64,000 bases of DNA from Planctomycetota bacterium (GTDB lineage Bacteria > Planctomycetota > Phycisphaerae > UBA1845 > UTPLA1), in NCBI GenBank assembly GCA_016235815.1, contig JACRIM010000046.1, forward strand, positions 23,856-87,855. The letters are read 5' to 3'. The notes below the pieces were generated by a model. The model saw only the letters and a list, made by a program, of their open reading frames with translations, had not been told where the DNA came from and searched no databases. Positions 1-7,071 of the stretch are shown here, in pieces. The position numbers and the translations under genes are program-made. How positions within the stretch are numbered: position 1 is the stretch's first letter; each line of letters opens with the position of its first letter.

Positions 1-2829
1 CGCTCGCGCGACATCCTCTGTCAGGGGCGCGGCGCCGCGGCGAACTCGGCCGTCTGCTTTTGCCTCGGCGTCACCTCCGTCGACCCCGACCGAATCAACG
101 TGCTCTTCGAGCGATTCGTCAGCCGTGAACGCGACGAACCACCGGACATCGACATCGACTTCGAACACGAACGCCGGGAGGAAGTAATCCAATACATCTA
201 CGCGAAGTATGGCCGCGACCGCGCCGGCCTGACCGCCGAAATCATCTCCTATCGCAGCCGCAGCGCGGTCCGCGACGTCGGCAAGGCGCTCGGCCTGTCA
301 CTCGACGCCGTCGATCGCATCGCCAAGCGCGTGCACGACTGGCACGACGACGGCTTCACCGATGAGACACTCGCGCAGCTCGGCCTCGACCCCGCCGACC
401 CGACGCTGCGCCTCTTCCGACGCCTCGTGCAACTGATCGTCGGTTTCCCGCGCCATCTGTCGCAACACGTCGGCGGCTTTGTGATGTCGCGCGGCCCGCT
501 GTGTGAGCTGGTGCCCATCGAAAACGCCGCCATGGAAAACAGAACCGTCATTGAATGGGACAAAGATGACATCGAAGCGCTGGGAATTCTAAAGGTGGAT
601 GTGCTGGGGTTGGGGATGCTGACGTGTATTCGGAAGGCGCTTGGCTTTGTGAATGCCTATCGGGAGGCACAAAGGCACAAAGGCACAGAGGCACAAAGGG
701 GAGAGCGGCCTCCGTGCTTGCAAATCAAGAATAACGAGTGGACAACATGTCAAGTGGAAAAAGATACATTGAAAGGAGTCCCGGATGAATACAATTCGCA
801 CATTTCGAGATCTGGTGGCTTGGCAGAAGGCAATGGATCTGGCTTGCCGCGTCTATTTGTCGACCGACTCGATGCCGACAAAGGAGCAATTCGGCCTGAC
901 AAATCAAATGCGCCGGGCGTCAATATCGGTGCCGTCGAATATCGCGGAGGGGTACGCACGGCAAAGCCTGAAGGATTACATGAAGCACCTTCGCATCGCC
1001 CGTGCCTCCCTGGCGGAGCTTTCCACGCAGTGGGAACTCACTCAGCGAATGAAGATGATTGTGGACGACAAGACCCTCACAGCACTCATCGCGGAAGTGG
1101 ATCGAATCATCCAGGGGTTATTAATGAAACTCGAGACCAAGCGACCCAAGAAATAGATACGGCCGCCGAACCCTCTGTGCCTTTGTGCCTCTGTGCCTCT
1201 GTGCCTTTGTGCCCTCGTGCCTCTGTGCCTCTGTCCCTAGCAAGTATTCCCCCCGAGGACCCCCACGTCTACGACATGATCTGCAAAGCCGACACCATCG
1301 GCGTCTTTCAAATCGAATCGCGTGCGCAAATGTCCATGCTGCCGCGGCTCAAGCCTCGCTGCTTTTATGATCTTGTCATCGAGGTCGCGATTGTTCGGCC
1401 GGGGCCGATTGTCGGCGACATGGTGCATCCATACCTGCGCCGGCGAAACGGCGAGGAACCTGTCATCTACCCCGATGAAAAAATCGAACGCGTGCTCGGC
1501 CGGACGCTGGGTGTGCCGCTCTTCCAGGAGCAGGCCATGTCGCTGGCCATCGTCGCCGCGGGGTTCACGCCGGGCGAGGCTGAGAATCTTCGCCGCACGA
1601 TCAGCGCGTGGAAGAGTCGCAGCAAGGACGCCATCCCGCGCTATCGACGCCGCTTCATCGAGGGCATGGTCGGCAACGGCTACGAACAGAAATTCGCGGA
1701 GCAATGTTTCGAGCGGCTCAAGGGCTTCAGCGAATACGGCTTTCCCGAATCGCACTCGGCCAGCTTCGCGCTGCTGGTGTATGCATCCTCCTGGTTGAAG
1801 TGTTACTACCCCGCCGCATTCGCCGCCGCCTTGCTGAACAGCCAGCCGATGGGTTTCTACGCACCGGCCCAGATCATTCGCGACGCCCGCGACCACGGCG
1901 TGGAGGTGCGGCCGGTTGATGTGAATTGGAGCGCGTGGGATTGCACACTAGAAGGCACAGAGGCACGAAGGCACAAAGGCACAAAGGGAACAGGGAAGGG
2001 GGAACAGGGAACAGGCGTAGGGTCCGCTGTGCGGACCAATGGCTCTCAAGATTCAAGTTTCAAGACTCAAGGCTCAGGACTCAAGACTCAGGACTCACGT
2101 GCGATTCGGCTGGGCATGAGAATGGTGCGCGGGCTGCGCGAGGTGGATGGCATAGCGATTGCAGATACTGTGCGGCGGCATGGGCCATTCGCATCCGTGG
2201 TCGATCTCTGGCGAGCCTGCGAAGTCTCGGCGTCGGCGCTGCACGCCCTCGCCGCGGCGGATGCATTCGGCTCCATGAAGCTCGACCGCCAACAAGCCCT
2301 CTGGGCCGTGCGTTCGCTTCGAGGCAAACCGCTGCCGCTCTTCGACGCACCGTGGCGCGAATCCGAACAGCAGCAACACACGACGACCCTGCCCAACATC
2401 ACCCCCGAGGTTGAGGTCATCCGCGATTACCAATCCGTGGGCCTCTCGCTGAAATCGCACCCCATCGCCTTCATCCGCGATGCACTCGCCAAGCGACGTG
2501 TGCTTACCGCGGCGCAGATCCGCGACGAACGCGCTTGTCCGCACGGCCAGATCGCCGCTGTCGCCGGCCTTGTCCTCGTCCGCCAGCGCCCCGGCACGGC
2601 CAAGGGTGTCCTGTTCATGACACTCGAAGACGAAACGGGCCGCGCCGATCTGATCTTGCGGCCGCATGTGTTCGAACGCTACGCCACGGCCGCACGCTAT
2701 GCCCGCATCGTCCTCGCCCGCGGCCGTATCGAACGCGACGGGTTGGTGGTGCACATGCTGGTGAATCGCGTGGAGGAGTTAACGGAGGAGTCGCTCGCGC
2801 TACCGCCGATGTCACGCGATTTTCATTGA
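1..2829 (+). CDS. dnaE2: Error-prone DNA polymerase DnaE2/ImuC, 5' end outside window
   Basis: C-family DNA polymerase of the mutagenic translesion (ImuA-ImuB-DnaE2) type. The frame is open from base 1, with the family motif ILCQGRG at about 13-33, so the true start lies upstream. The palm motif PDIDIDF (142-162) carries two catalytic Asp residues and KVDVLGLG (592-615) carries the third. Further family motifs are GVFQIESRAQMSMLPRL, IVRPGPI and the C-terminal OB-fold region, and the protein ends in SRDFH as is usual for DnaE2. Two stretches have no place in the family. About 190 residues (nt 665-1236) separate the third catalytic Asp region from IPPEDPHVYDM, and about 50 residues (nt 1950-2098) follow CTLE. 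Both keep the frame. Whether the enlarged protein is active cannot be told from sequence. The gene converges on the NPCBM gene with a 17-nt gap. Confidence 0.93.
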   Translation, partial: RSRDILCQGRGAAANSAVCFCLGVTSVDPDRINVLFERFVSRERDEPPDIDIDFEHERREEVIQYIYAKYGRDRAGLTAEIISYRSRSAVRDVGKALGLSLDAVDRIAKRVHDWHDDGFTDETLAQLGLDPADPTLRLFRRLVQLIVGFPRHLSQHVGGFVMSRGPLCELVPIENAAMENRTVIEWDKDDIEALGILKVDVLGLGMLTCIRKALGFVNAYREAQRHKGTEAQRGERPPCLQIKNNEWTTCQVEKDTLKGVPDEYNSHISRSGGLAEGNGSGLPRLFVDRLDADKGAIRPDKSNAPGVNIGAVEYRGGVRTAKPEGLHEAPSHRPCLPGGAFHAVGTHSANEDDCGRQDPHSTHRGSGSNHPGVINETRDQATQEIDTAAEPSVPLCLCASVPLCPRASVPLSLASIPPEDPHVYDMICKADTIGVFQIESRAQMSMLPRLKPRCFYDLVIEVAIVRPGPIVGDMVHPYLRRRNGEEPVIYPDEKIERVLGRTLGVPLFQEQAMSLAIVAAGFTPGEAENLRRTISAWKSRSKDAIPRYRRRFIEGMVGNGYEQKFAEQCFERLKGFSEYGFPESHSASFALLVYASSWLKCYYPAAFAAALLNSQPMGFYAPAQIIRDARDHGVEVRPVDVNWSAWDCTLEGTEARRHKGTKGTGKGEQGTGVGSAVRTNGSQDSSFKTQGSGLKTQDSRAIRLGMRMVRGLREVDGIAIADTVRRHGPFASVVDLWRACEVSASALHALAAADAFGSMKLDRQQALWAVRSLRGKPLPLFDAPWRESEQQQHTTTLPNITPEVEVIRDYQSVGLSLKSHPIAFIRDALAKRRVLTAAQIRDERACPHGQIAAVAGLVLVRQRPGTAKGVLFMTLEDETGRADLILRPHVFERYATAARYARIVLARGRIERDGLVVHMLVNRVEELTEESLALPPMSRDFH
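665..702 (+). repeat. Left arm of IVS-like element (GGCACAAAG units)
   Basis: Tandem 9-10 nt units of the form AGGCACAAAGGCACA, imperfectly complementary to 1172-1236. The unit has no stop codon in any of the six frames, which helps explain how it can persist inside a coding region. Confidence 0.85.
785..1156 (+). CDS. Four-helix bundle (S23/IVP, TIGR02436-like) protein nested in dnaE2
   Basis: This 123-residue ORF lies wholly inside dnaE2 in the +1 frame relative to it. The start FRDLVAWQKAMDLA and the core SVPSNIAEGYAR are the signature of the four-helix-bundle family encoded by 23S rRNA intervening sequences, and the length is normal for that family. A good Shine-Dalgarno (GAAAGGAG, about 770-777) precedes ATG 785 by about 7 nt, so it looks translated on its own. 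No biochemical function is established for the family; RNA binding or a role in IVS mobility has been suggested. Both this frame and the polymerase frame are open throughout, so the region is dual coding if both are expressed. Confidence 0.85.
   Translation: MNTIRTFRDLVAWQKAMDLACRVYLSTDSMPTKEQFGLTNQMRRASISVPSNIAEGYARQSLKDYMKHLRIARASLAELSTQWELTQRMKMIVDDKTLTALIAEVDRIIQGLLMKLETKRPKK
1172..1236 (+). repeat. Right arm of IVS-like element (CTTTGTGCCTC units)
   Basis: About six to seven imperfect units of CTCTGTGCCTTTGTGC, the reverse complement of the left arm at 665-702. In an RNA the arms could pair over more than 30 nt and close a loop of about 470 nt. Canonical DnaE2 sequence (LASIPPEDP) resumes at about 1237. 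Confidence 0.85.
1950..2098 (+). repeat. Mosaic of short repeats inserted in frame in dnaE2
   Basis: Low-complexity DNA inserted after DnaE2 residues CTLE and before AIRLGMRM. It is a patchwork of GGCACAAAG units (about 1953-1988, same family as the IVS-like arms), GGGAACAGG units (about 1986-2013), a perfect hairpin GGTCCGC-TGT-GCGGACC (2021-2037), and ACTCAAGACTCAGG units (about 2046-2098). The last family recurs in reverse orientation near 63650. The host frame is kept. The encoded peptide is rich in T, K, G, S, Q and D and is probably a disordered surface loop. Confidence 0.85.
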
Positions 2830-2846
2830 AGCAGAATGGGGTTGAA

Positions 2847-4088
2847 TCACCGCATCGCCTGCGGCCGGGCCTTGATCAGCATCGCGTCGGCCCAGTCGGC
2901 GTGATCGGAGATATCGAGATCATCGGCATCGAGCGTTTCAAGCGTCAACGACTTCACGCCGGATACATCCACACTAATCGGGATCGGCGCTGAATCGCCG
3001 CGTAACACGGACGACTTGAACAGTTCACGGCCGTCCGCGACGACGCAAAGGATCACACTACCGTGACCCGCGCCCGAGCCGGCCGCATTCGCGGAATCGT
3101 CGATGCCGCCCTGCGCGGTGAATCGTTCGAAGTCGCCATTTAACTCGAAGGCAAGGCTGCACACCGCGTGCGTGCCGATGCCCTTGTCGAACGAACGGCC
3201 GCGCATGACCAGCGGTGCGCCCGTAACACTACGATCCATCCGCGGAGGAAACTCGACGTCGAGAATGGAATGCACTCTTGACGAAGCGGGCCGCAGATCG
3301 GACAGATACACAACGCGCTCACTCCGGAAACGCAGCTCGTCCACGGATTCCCACGGGGCATCGATCGCACCGAGCGGGCCGGCGTCGAGCCGAATGTTCG
3401 CATCGTCCGTCGCAGAAAGACGGCCCGGTATTTCACTGCCGGTCAGCAGACGAACGGTGCACGGCGCGGGCTTCACGGGCGCGTTCGGCGCGGCGAAGAC
3501 GGCGGCATAGGCCGCGTCGAGCGCCACCTTCTGCGTCTTGCGGCCGATCGTGAATTCGATGCCCTCGGGCGAGATTCGCTCGATCGCCCCCGCCACCACG
3601 ACCGGCTTGTCTTCCTTTACGACGATCAGCACATCCTTATCCTTCGGCGGCGATGCCAGCCGCGCCGACAATTCGTGAGACGCCGCGGCATGTTCGGGCA
3701 CTGCGAATCTCACGGCCGCGAGTCGATCCATCGGAAGATCGAGCGGCTTGGGCAAACCCGCTTCGACGCGAACGACTCGCGCGCCACCGCTCGCGACAAG
3801 CTGCCCGGTGATTCGCTCGCCCCCCACGAGGTGAAAGAACTGGCGGATCGGCAACTCGTCCGTCGTAGGCCGCTGCGCGCGAAGCGGCACGATGCGTTTG
3901 ATGTCGTCCAACAGCATCGGCTCAGCGCCGGGCGGATCGAGCGTCACCCGACCATCCGGCGCGACACCAACCACGCGAGCATCGAACGCTTTGCCGATCA
4001 ATGGCTCGATGCGCACAACCGGTCGGGGCGACGGGGCGACGCCGAACCCGGCCACGATGAGCATGACAATCAATGAAAGGCGAATCAC
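2847..4088 (-). CDS. Secreted NPCBM-domain protein
   Basis: Last gene of the minus-strand operon. I start it at GTG 4088, which overlaps the stop of the upstream gene (GTGA) and follows an AAAGGA site about 12 nt away; the frame is open upstream to 4214 but that part overlaps the TPR gene. The N-terminus is a hydrophobic export segment (RLSLIVMLIVAGFGVA). The C-terminal part (about residues 260-408) fits an NPCBM carbohydrate-binding module, with MRGRSFDKGIGTHA and a late VVADGRELFKS strand. The middle looks like repeated small beta modules. Probably an exported or anchored sugar-binding protein; the ligand is unknown. Confidence 0.75.
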   Translation of the reverse strand: MIRLSLIVMLIVAGFGVAPSPRPVVRIEPLIGKAFDARVVGVAPDGRVTLDPPGAEPMLLDDIKRIVPLRAQRPTTDELPIRQFFHLVGGERITGQLVASGGARVVRVEAGLPKPLDLPMDRLAAVRFAVPEHAAASHELSARLASPPKDKDVLIVVKEDKPVVVAGAIERISPEGIEFTIGRKTQKVALDAAYAAVFAAPNAPVKPAPCTVRLLTGSEIPGRLSATDDANIRLDAGPLGAIDAPWESVDELRFRSERVVYLSDLRPASSRVHSILDVEFPPRMDRSVTGAPLVMRGRSFDKGIGTHAVCSLAFELNGDFERFTAQGGIDDSANAAGSGAGHGSVILCVVADGRELFKSSVLRGDSAPIPISVDVSGVKSLTLETLDADDLDISDHADWADAMLIKARPQAMR

Positions 4089-5194
4089 GGCGCTGGCTGG
4101 TCCTTTGAAAGTTCGCGGTAGTACTGCTCCAACAGTTCGCGATATCGGCTCGGGAACTGTTTCTGTATCGACTGAAGCACCTGCTCGCGCTCCTTCGGCG
4201 GCATTTTGCCCCACGTGTCACCGGGGCGGGCGCGGGTTTGGCGAAGCACGGCATCCTTGTCCGAGCCGCCGGGAAGCGCCGACTGCTTCGCACCGCCGCC
4301 GGGTTGATTCTGATTCGGCTGGTCTCCCTTGCCGCCGCTGCTGTTGTTTTGATTGTTCGACTTCTCCTGATCCTCGGCCTCCTTGATAAGATCTTCGAGC
4401 ATGGCGATGGCGCGTTCCTGCTTCTCGCGCACGGGCTGCCCGGTTTCGCCGTGGGAAATCTGGCGACGGGCCGAGTTCATCAGGTCGTGCACGTCGCCGA
4501 GTTTTCGCGGCGTTCGGCGCGAAAGCTCCGTAACAATCTGCACGGCCGTCACACGAAGCCGCTCGGGGGCTGCGGGGAAGCGTTTGAGGAAGTCTTCAAG
4601 CGTGGCCTGCGCACCGTCATAGTCGAGCGTGTGAACCTGGCAGTAGCCGAGCATGAATTGAAGATGATCGGCGGCGAGCGTGAAACGCGCGATGGGGTTG
4701 TGCTTCTTACGCACACGATTCAACAGCGCGAGGCATCGTTCGAATTGCTCCAACTCCACGAGTGCGGCGGCGGCCTGCTGCGCGGCGGCGACGGCGAGAT
4801 ACGCGTCGTCCGAGTCGGCGAGCGGTTCGAGCGCATCGACCGCCTTGGCGGGCTTTTCCTTTTCGATGAGACCGAGGGCCTCGCCGAATTTGGGAGACAA
4901 CACTGCGAGGGAAAGATTGATGAAGCTCTTGGGGTCGGAGTCGCCCGGCTTCGCGCGGAGGTTCGCCACGAAATCCTTGGCGAACTTTTCGTAGCTGGTG
5001 TTCGATTCGACCGTGCGCAGGAATGCGGCGATGACCTCATCTGCGGGAACGACCTCTCCCACCGGCTGTGTCGCGGGAACAGGTTTGAAAACGACCGGAC
5101 CAGAAAGACCAGCCCCGGGCGCAGGTGGCTCACCCGGCGCATCAGATTGCGCCAGTAAGACGGCGAACGTCAGATGTAAGATGCCAATGTACAT
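4085..5194 (-). CDS. TPR-like exported protein of the MoxR/VWA operon
   Basis: 369 residues with a short hydrophobic N-terminus (MYIGILHLTFAVLLAQ), an alpha-helical TPR-like middle (about 85-230), and a low-complexity N/Q/G/K linker (about 285-315). The conserved-looking tail GDTWGKMPPKEREQVLQ is followed by FPSRYRELLEQYYREL. This tail is, as I recall, common in planctomycete proteins of this operon type. It lies 38 nt after the coiled-coil gene and overlaps the NPCBM gene by 4 nt, so it is cotranscribed. It is probably a periplasmic scaffold; no enzyme motif is visible. Confidence 0.7.
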   Translation of the reverse strand: MYIGILHLTFAVLLAQSDAPGEPPAPGAGLSGPVVFKPVPATQPVGEVVPADEVIAAFLRTVESNTSYEKFAKDFVANLRAKPGDSDPKSFINLSLAVLSPKFGEALGLIEKEKPAKAVDALEPLADSDDAYLAVAAAQQAAAALVELEQFERCLALLNRVRKKHNPIARFTLAADHLQFMLGYCQVHTLDYDGAQATLEDFLKRFPAAPERLRVTAVQIVTELSRRTPRKLGDVHDLMNSARRQISHGETGQPVREKQERAIAMLEDLIKEAEDQEKSNNQNNSSGGKGDQPNQNQPGGGAKQSALPGGSDKDAVLRQTRARPGDTWGKMPPKEREQVLQSIQKQFPSRYRELLEQYYRELSKDQPAP

Positions 5195-5232
5195 CGTGCC
5201 TTATCAATAGTTATCGTCGCGCGGCCGAGTTC

Positions 5233-7071
5233 TCACTGAGCCTTGGTCATGGATTCGTGCATTTCCCTGGCCATCGTCGCCACTTCTTCCTGCCGCTTGG
5301 CAAGGCGCTGCAGCCGTTCGCGAGATTCGGGCGTGCCGCCGACTTTGGCCTGCTCGGCCTTGAGGGCGGCCGTCGCGGCATTCACGCGAAGCTGGCATGA
5401 TCGAAGCAATTTCAACTCGGCCGAACCGGGCAGGAGCGGTTGCGGGCTGTTGTTCCCGGCGGCACCTTCGTTTTTGCTTTCGTTCTCGGCCTCTTCCTGC
5501 TTCTTCTTTACGGCATCGAGCAGTTCGCGAAGGGCCTGTTCGATGCCGTCCTGAAGGCGGCGGACATCCGCGGGGATCGCGGTCGGCGTGAAGAGCGTCG
5601 CCGCTTCTTTGGCATCGTCGCGCACCTGGCGAACGATCTGCGGGAAGATCACGGTGGTGCCTTCCTCCGTGAGAATGTAAAGCGTCGCATCGGCATCGTC
5701 ACCGACGCTCTTTTGCCGCGTCGAAATCTCGGTCACTTCAAGCTGGTCGCTGCGTTTCCATTCCCCGGCGGGCAGTTCAACGAGCCGCTGCGAAGCTTTG
5801 GAACACTCAATCTGCTTGGCCAGCATGGCACGGAAACGGGCCTCCAGCGCGGCGAGCATTTCCTCCTGCTGCTCTTTGCGAAGTTGTTCGAGGGTGTCCT
5901 CCAGTTTTTTCTGGGCCTCTTCGAGTTTCTTCAGCGCTTCCTCCTGCTTCTTCGCGGCTTCATCGGGCTTGGCTTCGTCCAGCTTCTTCGCGGCGTCGTC
6001 CTGCAACTTCGACGCGTCGTCGAGTTGTTCCTTCTTGATGCCATCTTGTTTGGGGTCCGATGGCGATTTCGAAGCGTCGGATGGCTTGTCTCCGGATTTC
6101 TCCGGTGACTTCTCGCCGCCCGGTTCACCCGAGGGATTCGGCTGTTGCTCCGGCGACTCGACATCCTTCGAAAGGCCTTTTGTTTTCTCCGCGGTTTGCT
6201 TTTGCGCGGCGGACTGCTCGGGGAGAGGCTTCTTCTGATCGAGCTTCCTGAGATGCTCCTCCAGCTTCTCAATGGCGGACTGAAGTTTCTCCTCGGCTTC
6301 CTTTTGCGACTCGCCTGCGTCAGGAACCTGCTCTTTGGCAAGCCAATCCTCGGCGGCCTTCATCTTGGTCGCAGCAGCGGAGAGTTCCTCGGTTGCGGGT
6401 TGGCCCGGCAGCGATTTCATCTTTTCAGTGAGTTGCTCGGTTGACTTCTTAAGTTCAGCCTGTTCACTGCCCGTTTGCTTGGCATCGGCGTCCTTGTCGG
6501 CGGTCTTCTTTGACAAATCGCGTTGTTTGCCGAGCGTGTCCTTGGCTGATTGAATCGCATCGGCGACGGCCTTGGCCTGTTCCGGGGTTGTGGCGGATGA
6601 TTCGGCGTCGGCCTTCTGCTGCTTTTGCTCTTTGATGATGTTGTCGAGCTTCTCGCGGAGTACCTGCAACCGGTCAATCTCCTTCTTGCGGTCTCCGATC
6701 TTCTCCGGCTCTTCGATCATGAGTTTGAGAAGGCTCTGCAGGTCGGTAATGACGGCCTCCTGCGCGGTCGCCGCATCGGCAAACTGCTCCTCGCGAAGCT
6801 TCTTGGTGATCTCTTCGAGTTTTCGCCGGACGGCCATGCCGCGCGAAGCGCCGAGTGATTCAAGAAGTCGGGCGGCTTTTTCCGGATCGGATTGCTTTAT
6901 CGCCTGGCTGATCTGAAACATGCGATCTTCAAGCCGTGTCACGCGCTCGCGCACGACATCCTGGCGGTCGGCAAGCGAACCTGCGGGTTTGGCAGGCTCC
7001 TCCTGCGCGAAGAGCGACCCGGTCGCGCAGGCGACAACGACGATCGACAATAGCATCCGCATCAGGCTCAT
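5233..7071 (-). CDS. Exported long coiled-coil protein (K/E/D/Q-rich)
   Basis: 612 residues. A cleavable-looking signal peptide ends at GSLFAQEE. Most of the rest is charged helix with heptad-like K/E/Q/A repeats (for example DDASKLQDDAAKKLDEAKP), a P/S/G/E/K-rich break near residues 295-345, and a more regular domain at about 410-520. ATG 7071 overlaps the stop of the upstream DUF4175-like gene (ATGA), implying translational coupling. No family recognised; it may be a periplasmic partner of the membrane proteins encoded just upstream. Confidence 0.7.
   Translation of the reverse strand: MSLMRMLLSIVVVACATGSLFAQEEPAKPAGSLADRQDVVRERVTRLEDRMFQISQAIKQSDPEKAARLLESLGASRGMAVRRKLEEITKKLREEQFADAATAQEAVITDLQSLLKLMIEEPEKIGDRKKEIDRLQVLREKLDNIIKEQKQQKADAESSATTPEQAKAVADAIQSAKDTLGKQRDLSKKTADKDADAKQTGSEQAELKKSTEQLTEKMKSLPGQPATEELSAAATKMKAAEDWLAKEQVPDAGESQKEAEEKLQSAIEKLEEHLRKLDQKKPLPEQSAAQKQTAEKTKGLSKDVESPEQQPNPSGEPGGEKSPEKSGDKPSDASKSPSDPKQDGIKKEQLDDASKLQDDAAKKLDEAKPDEAAKKQEEALKKLEEAQKKLEDTLEQLRKEQQEEMLAALEARFRAMLAKQIECSKASQRLVELPAGEWKRSDQLEVTEISTRQKSVGDDADATLYILTEEGTTVIFPQIVRQVRDDAKEAATLFTPTAIPADVRRLQDGIEQALRELLDAVKKKQEEAENESKNEGAAGNNSPQPLLPGSAELKLLRSCQLRVNAATAALKAEQAKVGGTPESRERLQRLAKRQEEVATMAREMHESMTKAQ

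Larger units (their letters stand above)
665..1236. mobile_element. IVS-like element inserted in frame in dnaE2
   Basis: This segment of about 570 nt interrupts dnaE2 and is bounded by low-complexity repeats in inverted orientation: GAGGCACAAAG-type units on the left (665-702) and CTTTGTGCCTC-type units on the right (1172-1236). Between them is an S23-type ORF with its own ribosome binding site. The inside looks less GC-rich than the flanking polymerase sequence. Its length keeps the dnaE2 frame, and no stop occurs in the host frame across it. The layout (complementary ends around a four-helix-bundle ORF) matches 23S rRNA intervening sequences known from Leptospira and Coxiella, but here it sits in a protein gene. 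Exact ends and any target duplication are unclear because the borders are repetitive. Confidence 0.75.

Noticed and set aside
100..2829. dnaE2 as a frameshifted pseudogene or assembly chimera
   Set aside because: Canonical motifs before, between and after both inserts are in one open frame with the catalytic residues present, so a pseudogene is not supported; an assembly error cannot be excluded without reads.
3103..3510. Plus-strand ORFs inside the minus-strand operon
   Set aside because: They lie antisense to genes with clear domains and overlaps, and have no family features.
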